Below are positions 56,646 through 64,000 of a DNA stretch of 64,000 nucleotides, piece after piece (the first letter of the stretch is position 1; the number at the start of each line of letters is the position of its first letter). The stretch comes from Sternotherus odoratus (Eukaryota > Chordata > Testudines > Kinosternidae): positions 13,584,285-13,648,284 of the forward strand of contig JAVMKO010000021.1 in the NCBI GenBank assembly GCA_032164245.1, written 5' to 3'. The translations under genes and the position numbers were made by a program. The notes beneath the pieces are model-generated. The model ran no database searches and was not told the origin of the DNA. It was given only the letters and a program-made list of their open reading frames with translations.

Positions 56646-57454
56646 GAGCCAGCCTGTATGGACGAGGGTGGCAAGGAAATTGCACAAGCCGGTTACTGCC
56701 CTGCTTGTGGTGTCAGGGTTTGCCCACATGGCTCTCAGGTTCCTCAAAAGCCCGGGATACAGAAATAATAGGCAGCCCCGATTATCAGCTGCCATTTATA
56801 GCTAGGGGGTGAGCACTCTTAAGTCCATGGATTCTTGCTCACATCAAGGTATTATTCCGGTGTCTGGCGAGAAGTAGAAATGAGCATGTGAACTGTGAAC
56901 TGAAAGGGAATAAGAAGTAAGCGATTGCATGAGACAGCCAGCTAGCACTTTCCTCAAAGTACCTGCAGGTCTTCTGACACATGCTTCAGGGTGCTAAGAA
57001 AATGAAAAATGATTAATCAAGAAACATTTCCACTTGTATAATATTCCCTCGTCTCCTTGCTGATAACTGACTAGGAAGCATCATTAGAGTTACTGTGGTA
57101 AGTGGTTTCAATATGAGCTTTTCTCTTCTTTAAAGACAAGTGCATGCTCTCTTCTGAGCGCTGCAGCCTTCTACTTTGGGGACTTTTGTCAGCTACTTCA
57201 TGTAGTAATAATTACCTGGGAAGAAGCTATAAAAGCAGAGAAGTCACATATTTCCTAAAGGTACCAGGAATTGTTTTCGGATAAATTCATTACATATTAA
57301 AACAATAATAATAAATGTGTTCCACTGGGATATTTCCTTCTATTCCTCCTTCCTTTCATCCCTTTGTTTTCATGAACGTTGCTTTGCCATCACACAATGC
57401 GGAACATGCACATTCAGAGCTACTCAGCTACAAATCTGTAGGTGTCCAGCAAAC
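56646..57454. other. Unassigned non-coding stretch
   Basis: 56990-57150 is AT-rich and repeat-free, with GATTAATC and CATCATTAG words. No coding signal. Confidence 0.4.
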
Positions 57455-57879
57455 TAGAGCCGGTCAAGGCTTATATTTTGGTTCTGTGGGATACTCCAAC
57501 CTTTTGAAATGTCCCTTGGTCCTGACTCAGAATGAAAAGTCAAAATTTCCCACAAAATGAAATTTCCCACAAAATTTGTTTGGGAAATATCGAAATGACC
57601 TTATTGAAATGCTTTGTACTGACTGTTTCATTTCAGCTTATGTATTATATTAGGGTATGTAGGTTATATTATATTATGGTAAATAGGCAAAAAATGTCAA
57701 TGTTTATATTATATTAAGGGGAAATGAAGCATTTTGACTTTGCAGAAATAAAGTGGTTTGATAATTTTTCATCAAAAATGTAGACAGAATTGATAGGTTC
57801 CCAAGAAACATTTCATTTCTGTCAAATCAGCCTTTTCCAACAGAAGACTTGTTGGCTGGAATATTTTCAATTGGCTCTA
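57455..57879. mobile_element. AT-rich inverted-repeat element with both ends
   Basis: The left end TAGAGCCGGTCAAGG (57455) and the right end TTTTCAATTGGCTCTA (to 57879) are inverted relatives: TAGAGCC is exact, followed by partial matching. Inner words such as CAAAATTTCCCACAAAATG and TTCATCAAAAATG, and a TATATT-rich segment at 57645-57715, fill the 425 bases. There is no coding capacity. Confidence 0.7.
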
Positions 57880-58324
57880 CTTCAAACCCAACCTGATTTT
57901 GTTTGCCGATCACCATTGGCTGGATTGTGTTTGCTTCTTGAAGCTCTTGTCAATGACACTCACCTTCCAAAATGGGAGGGGAGCCTGGCTGCTTTTATTT
58001 TAATTAGTGTCTAGTCACTGTTACGACTTGACATCTATATTTAATTTTGTTTGCAATATTTCTGTAGCAGGGAATGATAATGTAGCAAAGCAATGATCAT
58101 TCTTGAAACAGTCGCTTACTCAAAATATTACTCCCGCTTAATCAATGTAGTTGAGTGATTTATTGACCTGCATAACCAATCTTCTCTAGCATGTTACTGT
58201 TATTAAAACAAATACATTTCTGGAGTACATCTGCATGTAATAAATTGTAAAAAAAATGATGGTAGTGTAGCCTTAATGCTGATGTTTTGCACAACAATCA
58301 AATCATCCTGCCCCCAGAGGAGAG
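57880..58324. other. Unassigned; AT-rich unique block at 57990-58260
   Basis: TAATTAG lies at 58001-58007, with TTGCAATATTTC, AGCAATGATCATTC and AATCAATG words and no repeat. This is a possible conserved non-coding element, unproven. Confidence 0.25.
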
Positions 58325-58470
58325 GAAGGCCAGTCTTGTGGCAAAGGCACTGGAAAGGGACACAGGAGACCTACGTTCAGTTCCTAGGCTCCCTGTGTAA
58401 GATCACTCTAGTTGTGCACCAGTTCCTGGGAACCATAATCCTTCCTCCTCCATCCCTTTGTCTTGTCTAG
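58325..58470 (+). mobile_element. CORE-SINE, left part (split by an LTR)
   Basis: Head: CAGTCTTGTGGCAAAGGCAC, GACACAGGAGACCTACGTTC, AGTTCCTAGGCTC. The body reaches CATCCCTTTGTCTTGTCTAG at 58451-58470 and then stops at the LTR border. The uninterrupted copy at 38751 continues from GTCTTGTCTA into TTTGAGG. Confidence 0.75.
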
Positions 58471-58629
58471 TGTGGCAGGGTGCTGGCCAGGAGTGCCTGA
58501 GCCAGCCCTGCGGGCCCTTTAAGAGGAAGGAAAGTCTCTGCAAACCTCCCTGCAAGAGCAAGCCTAATCAGCCACCTGGGCTGCAGAGGGATCAGCCTGA
58601 TGGGTTGCACCTGGCAGCCTCTCCAGGGG

Positions 58630-58637
58630 GATAAAAG
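58630..58637 (+). promoter_or_regulatory. TATA-like box of the LTR
   Basis: GATAAAAG lies about 160 bases inside the LTR, a usual distance for a U3 promoter. Activity is unknown. Confidence 0.5.
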
Positions 58638-58846
58638 CCTGCCAGGAAGGAAGCCCAGGGAGGTGGTGTGGAGAAGTGAGAGAGAGAGAAGGAGACAGAG
58701 AAAGGTACAGAGAGGTATAGAGCTGGGAAGTAGAGCTGAGGCTGGGAGCCTGCAGAGCTGACTGCTTCCAGGGACCAGCCAGATTGAGGGCTGGGGCCCA
58801 GGTGAACTGTATAGAGTTGTCTATCGGTGGTGGGGTTTGCACTATA

Positions 58847-58852
58847 AATAAA
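58847..58852 (+). terminator. Polyadenylation signal of the LTR
   Basis: AATAAA lies 70 bases before the LTR end, followed by GAGCACTGTGTGG. This is the expected R-region position. Confidence 0.6.
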
Positions 58853-58922
58853 GAGCACTGTGTGGAGCCACAGAAGAGTCTCCTGCCTGTTTGTGACGTG
58901 GGAGAAGAGCGGATCCGTCACA

Positions 58923-59065
58923 CTAGTTAGAGAAAGGTCTTTACTCCAAAGACAGTCTTTTGCTCTTACATACAGCACCTCGCACAACGGGGTCCCAATC
59001 TCAGTCTGGGCCTCTAGGCTGTACCATGATATGACCAGTATCATTATTGAGAATATTATATTATT
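58923..59065 (+). mobile_element. CORE-SINE, right part (L2-like tail)
   Basis: CTAGTTAGAGAAAGGTCTTT resumes the element after the LTR, then CAGCACCTCGCACAACGGGG, TCCCAATCTCAGTCTGGGCC and TCTAGGCTGTACCATGATAT give the tail, ending near an ATTATTGAGAATATTAT. Confidence 0.75.
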
Positions 59066-61084
59066 ATTCCAACTATTTTGACTCCTCCCCAAAAAGTTTG
59101 AGGGCGTAGCCTGGTGTATGAGAGGCGAGTCGGGGGAGATTTAGTTTAACCAGCTTCCCGCAGAAAGGCAGATGAAGAGGGGGGTAGTGTTCAGTACTGC
59201 TGACCCCACACACTCAAAATCTTAAGTCAGGCTCCAAAATCAGTGAGACTGGCTGAAAAATCATGAGATTTTTTAAAAAATACTCACTGTTGGGATCTTT
59301 TTCTTCGCCTCCTAGTATCTGAGCATTTTGGGTCATGTTTTTTTTAATGAAAGATGAGATGTTCACCTGGTCCAGGAGCCAGGGATTTAAGAAAAATACC
59401 AGCTACCATGAGACTTGGAATAACAGCTCTGCCATGTGGAGCGGAGCAGTGGCTGTTTCATTCCCTGCCTCCCAAACCCACCCCTCCATTTTCACGTTGG
59501 CCTGCCCAGCTGCTGTGGCAAGTGCTAAAGTCCCACAGCTACAGGAGAATCAGGGTCCCTGACACAAGACACAGGGAGCTATTTGCCATCCAGGACAGCA
59601 TGGGGGGATGATTGCAAATCGGCATGAGGAACTCTGAGCCTTTTTAAAAAAGGTTTGAGAAGAGCTGACATGGGGATGGAGCTGAGGGAATTGTGGCCAC
59701 TTGACCCCAAACTCCCAGTGCTGGCATCCCACGAGACACTTCCAAACTGTCCCAGAAGGCCGTGCGCTGGGAGTGGAGGAGGGCACACTGGGATGCCTAA
59801 CCGCAGTGCAGTGCACCTCTTGCCGATACAGCATCTCTCTAGCAAAGGCAGCCAAACGTGCACATGCTCTAGTAACGTGACAATGTCGGCAGCTATCTGC
59901 TGGTAGAAATGTCCCAGAAAACCTTCTTACTGCAGAGTTAGGCCTGAATGTCCTCAGTTCAGAAGGACCAGACAGCTTCTTCCTTCTAGTGACTGCTTGA
60001 TTGCTTAATTGTCTGCTGCTCCTAGTCCAGCCGGGTGGGACCCGGGTGGCAGAGAGGAAGCCCCTCGCCTAGGGCCAAGTCACTGCAGAGCAGTCAAATG
60101 CTTTCACTTCCAAAAGCAAAAGGTCGGCTACTATCCTGAAGGAATTGGGAGTGTCGGCTGAGCGGCATAGAATAACAAGTACTCAGACCGGAGTCTCCAA
60201 CTTTACAACCCCCCAGCCTGAGCTCCGCATGCGCGAATCAGCTAACACTGTGTTATTGCAGTGTAGACGTACCCACAAGTGGGCTCTGGTTTAGTGCAGA
60301 GGAAAAGCAGTTGGTGGCTTCAGCCCCTCTTCTGGTGACTGTGATTTTCTGCCCTGAACAACAGGACGATGCAATAAAACAAAGGCTTTGAAGGATTATT
60401 AGTATCCCTGACTTTCCACGCTAGGCTGTAAAAGAGCGGAAATAAAAGTTAATACTCTGTCCCCTTCCTTCCCTTCCCCGTCAGTGAACATTACGGCAGG
60501 TGCTTATCACAGCCTGGCTGAGCTGCACCCATTCACTGCTGCTCTACAGCCCCGTTGGAGCCGAGCTGTTCTTGTCCTTGCTTGTGTCATCTCTTCCAGG
60601 CCTCCCTCTGGGAACCGTAGGGCCAGAGTTTCTGAGTTCCAGCATTTCTAGCCTCCCAGGGTTGCCAGGAACTGGAATGCAGAAGGGTCTGGTTCTCTGA
60701 AGTGCTGGGCATCCAAGTCCATCCAAGCATCTCTGGACACCGATAGCCTCTCTCCTGCACCGATATCCCTCCCCAGAGCTCGCCCGCTTCTCGTTCCTGT
60801 GGGGCGAGCGCTCTGAGGTCAGCGAGGGAGCCAGAAATGGCCCTTTTTTAAACCACACCCATTGTTTTACTATTCTGCAGATGCCGTGAATGTTCCTGGC
60901 AACTCTCCCAAGTGCGGTAAATGCTGACTGACGAGCAGCAGTGTAACAATCCCCAGCTCTATTACTCTCCGGCGGTCCAAGGGCAGGGCCTACAGCCTGC
61001 AAAGGATCAGCAGTAACACAGGATGGCGACATGGCCCAGCTCTCTCTCGTAGTTTCTTATCGTTCCATCGGTAACTTCACTTCC
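59066..61084. other. Unassigned stretch
   Basis: A 162-codon minus frame (60544-61032) and 100-codon frames at 59550-59863 have no recognised domain. AGTGTAGACGTACCC at 60260-60274 is a known end of a turtle MITE-like repeat, but only this fragment is visible. Confidence 0.4.
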
Positions 61085-61390
61085 GTTATTAGGACTGTTT
61101 GCAAAATGGGTTGATTCCCAAGGAAAATTTTTGAAGAAAACAAAAAATTGTTCACGCTCAGCCAAATTTTCAGAGCTGAAAATGCTCATCCACTGAAAAC
61201 TAAAAATTGGTTGGCTGAAAACCACCAAAAATCAAGAAATTGCCCCCCCCAAAAAATCAGTTTGGGCACTTTTGATTTTCCGTCAACTTTTTTAACAAGC
61301 GTAGACAGTTTCCACATTTCTTTTTTTGTCAAAAAACCCCATTTTCCATCAAAAATAAGTTCTGATAGAAAATGTTTGACCAGTCTATTT
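61085..61390. mobile_element. AT-rich inverted-repeat type element, copy
   Basis: AATTTTTGAAGAAAACAAAA, GAAAACTAAAAATTGGTTGG, CAAAAAATCAGTTTGG, TTTTTTTGTCAAAAAACC and GAAAATGTTTGACCAGTC are family words. The right end reads in reverse as ACTGGTCAAACATTTTC, matching the GGTCAA subterminal motif. The left end lies near GGACTGTTTGCAAAATGGG. Confidence 0.6.
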
Positions 61391-62808
61391 GTTATATCTG
61401 TTCTGAAGATTGAAATATTTCATCCCTATTCCTGGTTTTGGGACATTCCCACCAACTATGGATAAAGATCCCTGCGTGGTTACCTGTCAGGTAACACCGG
61501 TGACACCCTTACATGGGCTGCCGGCTGCTCTCAGCGCTGATGGTAGCAGCCAAACCTCCACAATAAAGAGACAGTAAGAGAAGCCCATTGTATGGATGGG
61601 CTGAGATTTCACTGTTCCTACTCCTTGTTCCCTTCTTTCGTGGGTGAAGGATTCCCCCTAATTCCAGGGACTGAGATGAAGTTTGGTGCAATGAAGATAG
61701 ATTGCGTCCAGTGCCTCCTTAGCACCTTCGGGGATTTGAGCATAAACATGCTCACAGACACTCCTAGATCCCCACTACCACCACCACCAATACAGACCCT
61801 TCCCCACCGCCACTCTGCAGACAGACTCAGATCTTCCATCGGCGTAGCACCATTGACAGAAATGGAGTGATGCTGATCTATTCCAATGAAAGTCTCGCTC
61901 ACAGAAGCAGCGCACTACCTGCATAAGAAAGACTATTATATAACGATTGCACCTTTTTTACCAGGTTCTGTCTGGGTTCTGGTTTTTCTTTTTTTCTTAA
62001 CATTATAATTTTTTTCTCCTAATGCTATTTACCAAACAGTTGCTAAATTCAAATGCCTTGGAAAAATAAATAGTTGGGTATTTTTCGCTCTGAACCTCTG
62101 AGTTTAACAAAGCTAATGCAAAACAGTTGTACAGAACCTGAATGAATAGATTAGCATAAAATTGGATACAAATTAACAAATATCAACAAGTCAACATAAT
62201 ATAAAGCCATGAGCTTTATTCAGATATTGTGTTCTGCATGCAGCTTTGCTCTTGATTCCATTGCAGGTGACTGTGTGGTTGTCACAGTCTCTATCTATCT
62301 AGCATCTTGCCTCTGCTTAATGCTCGCATCAAGAGTCATATTCTGCGGCCTTATGGCAGTAGAAAGCCTGCCCCAGCTATCTGAGCAGCTGCCATGTGCA
62401 TTATATTGGCAAAATGAGACTCTCAGACGGAGAGACGGACCTTTCACCCCGGATCAAAACTGGCCATCCCCTTCCAAAGGGAGGTAACGATTCCACAGAC
62501 AGCATTGACGCATTCGGACTCTCCGCGTTCTCTCTGCTCCTCTCCCTGCTCTGCTCTGCTCTGTACAACTGCTCCAGGGAAGGGATGTGTATTTTAAATA
62601 AACAGGTTAGTGGGGGAAATCCCCAGCTGCCCGGCATGAGTCTGAGCAGCCCAAAGGAGCCAGCACTGAAAGGGCTCAGGGCAGAGACGGGGAGAGGCTG
62701 GCTACCAGGCCAGGGCCGCGGCAGGGCTGGAGGAGAGGGGAGTGCAGCTGAGCAGAGCGGGGTCCCCACAGGAGAGCTGCTTCAGAGCAGCGTGAATCCG
62801 AGGTTGGA
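61391..62808. other. Unassigned stretch, GC-rich on the right
   Basis: 61960-62200 is AT-rich and plain. From 62400 the sequence is GC-rich, with overlapping open frames on both strands (157 codons plus at 62396-62869, 122 codons minus at 62401-62769) and no domain. Confidence 0.4.
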
Positions 62809-62857
62809 GGACACTCCACTCTTGCCTGAGGGCCCTTGTCTGCACATGGGAGTGTCC
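62809..62857 (+). repeat. Short inverted repeat
   Basis: GGACACTCC (62809-62817) and GGAGTGTCC (62849-62857) are a perfect 9-base inverted repeat with a 31-base loop. Confidence 0.7.
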
Positions 62858-62869
62858 TGGTGCTATTAA

Positions 62870-62997
62870 AATGCTGGGAAAGGCCTTAACCCCCTCCAGC
62901 ACCATCGCCATTCCACACCGGGTCTGCGGATTTGTCACAGGTTGTGACAATCTGCAGTATAAGGGCCTCACTCCCCTCCTACACCAAACCCAGCATG
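62870..62997 (+). repeat. Nested inverted repeat, possible MITE-like element
   Basis: ATGCTGGG near 62871 is mirrored by CCCAGCAT near 62988-62995. At the centre CTGCGGATTTGTCACA (62924-62939) pairs with TTGTGACAATCTGCAG (62942-62957), making a 14-15 base-pair stem with one bulge. The two arms between are not complementary. Confidence 0.5.
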
Positions 62998-64000
62998 CTC
63001 TGTGCACGGGGCTGCTTGTAATGCACAGGGGCCACTCGAAGGAGCAGAAGGGTCAGCGCAGGAGTCAGAAACATTTTCAGTGTGGGCAGAGACAGCTGTG
63101 CCGTGAGTGAGGGGGAGGCAAGTTAAGGGGTCTGTGTCCTAGAAGGAAGTGACCCCTCTCACAGGAAAGGGGACAGAATACAAGAGGGTGTGAGCGGGGG
63201 AAGCAGCTCCCAGCCTAGGAGAGTTTGCAGGCTGCAGGGTGAGAGCTCCTGGCCCGGGGAGAGTGTGCAGGTCTCTCCGTCGTGGGAGGACACGGTGTGA
63301 GCCCCCCTCTACTGCAGCCAGAGCTGCCGTCACCCAGTAATGCCATGAAATCTGCAGCTCCACAGGGTTACTCTCAGCCAGCCAATTCCTACAGTGCACC
63401 GAATGCCCTGACTCCCCCAGCGGGGTGAGCCAGCTCTCCTCTGCCACCAAAGCCCAGCGACTACCAGGCCAGCCGGGACCTGCCCTCCACAATCCCACTT
63501 TGTTGAGCTGCATCACCCCCAAATGGGGGCTCTGCTAGTGCGTGGGGGACCTCTGTCACAGAGGGCAGGCAGCAGTTAGACCTGAACTCTGCCCTCAGGC
63601 TGGAATCGGTTTGCTGAGAGACGGGATGAAAGCAGAATAAGGCAGAGGGCAGGAAGAAATTCCTCAGTCTATAGCCAGGGGAATGGGTTGTATCTGAGGA
63701 GCTGAGAGCCATACTCACGGAGGGGCTTTCAGCTGATAAACCTACTATTGTGTCCTTAGCACAAAGGCCTCTTAGCAGTTGGCGAAGGTCACCAGCGAGT
63801 GGCTTCATCTGTTTACCAATAAATTAACAGGTCAGACCTGAGCATGGGTTCGTTAGGGCAGAATCTTCCCAACATTACAGGGAAGTTCTGGTTTTCTCTC
63901 TTGCTGATATTGGATCGCTGTCTGCAGATGTCAACACCTGCTGGTTAGCCTCGCTTGCTCTCTATTTCTTTTTATTACAGCTGATCATTTTGCTGCTGTT
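62998..64000. other. GC-rich unassigned stretch
   Basis: Frames of 127 and 115 codons on the minus strand (63139-63522 and 63461-63808) overlap each other in different registers and lack recognised motifs. TCTGTCACAGA at 63552-63562 is a small palindrome. No gene can be supported. Confidence 0.4.

Larger units (their letters stand above)
58471..58922 (+). mobile_element. Solo LTR inserted in a CORE-SINE
   Basis: It starts TGTGGCAGGGTGCTGGCCAG and ends GGATCCGTCACA, giving TG...CA ends over 452 bases. CTAG borders both sides (58467-58470 and 58923-58926), a four-base target duplication; the next base is T on both sides, so five bases cannot be excluded. A TATA-like GATAAAAG is at 58630-58637 and AATAAA at 58847-58852. 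There is no internal region or second LTR, so it is a solo LTR. Its ends resemble those of the 2760 LTR, but the interiors differ, so it is a different family. Confidence 0.85.

Noticed and set aside
62396..62869. 157-codon plus-strand frame as a gene
   Set aside because: GC-rich with an open frame on the opposite strand over the same bases; no domain or splice signals.
1..64000. CRISPR arrays, operons, tRNA or rRNA genes
   Set aside because: No regularly spaced repeats with unique spacers, no gene clusters, and no intact tRNA cloverleaf seen; tRNA-like heads belong to SINEs.

Overview
This window looks like vertebrate nuclear DNA, most likely from a turtle; a crocodilian is the main alternative. 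The evidence is the repeat set. There is a little-decayed CR1 LINE whose 3' tail carries the ATAAGAAC-type repeat known from turtle and crocodilian CR1. There are also CORE-SINE/MIR copies with an L2-like tail, Penelope-like element remnants, turtle-type LTRs and many AT-rich inverted-repeat elements. I see no bacterial-style gene organisation, no operons and no CRISPR array.

I found no convincing host protein-coding exon, tRNA, rRNA or other standard RNA gene. Nearly all open frames are short. The long ones fall in repeats (the CR1 reverse-transcriptase frame at 33388-34296) or in GC-rich, stop-poor sequence (34572-35348). The window is best read as intergenic or deep intronic sequence that has collected transposable elements of several ages.

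Layout. 1-6 kb: a degenerate Penelope-like element (about 188-870) and a complete solo LTR with a clean target duplication (2760-3558). 6-22 kb: mostly unassigned sequence with AT-rich inverted-repeat elements, a TATC microsatellite (15549-15697), MIR/CORE-SINE copies and a CR1 tail. 22.5-23.1 kb: a second LTR. 23-33 kb: short palindromic elements, CA/TG microsatellites and SINE pieces. 33.1-34.4 kb: the CR1, inserted in a C-rich repeat. 38.7-45 kb: a full CORE-SINE, an inverted-repeat element with clear termini (40472-40828), a CR1 interrupted by a Penelope 3' fragment that carries a hammerhead-ribozyme-like core (42480-42930), and a broken L1-like reverse transcriptase (43664-44940). 47-61 kb: SINE tails, a hAT-like element, two older CR1 pieces, and an LTR inserted into a CORE-SINE (58325-59065). 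61-64 kb: one more AT-rich element, then GC-rich sequence with small hairpins.

Several repeat-free, AT-rich stretches with homeodomain, POU or TCF-like motifs (for example 26560-26730, 30100-30650, 48235-48380) are the best candidates for host function, as distal regulatory elements, but only cross-species alignment could show that. I found no clearly new biological system. The most interesting items are the hammerhead-like core, the nested insertions that give relative ages, and the repeated TAGAGC-ended element family.
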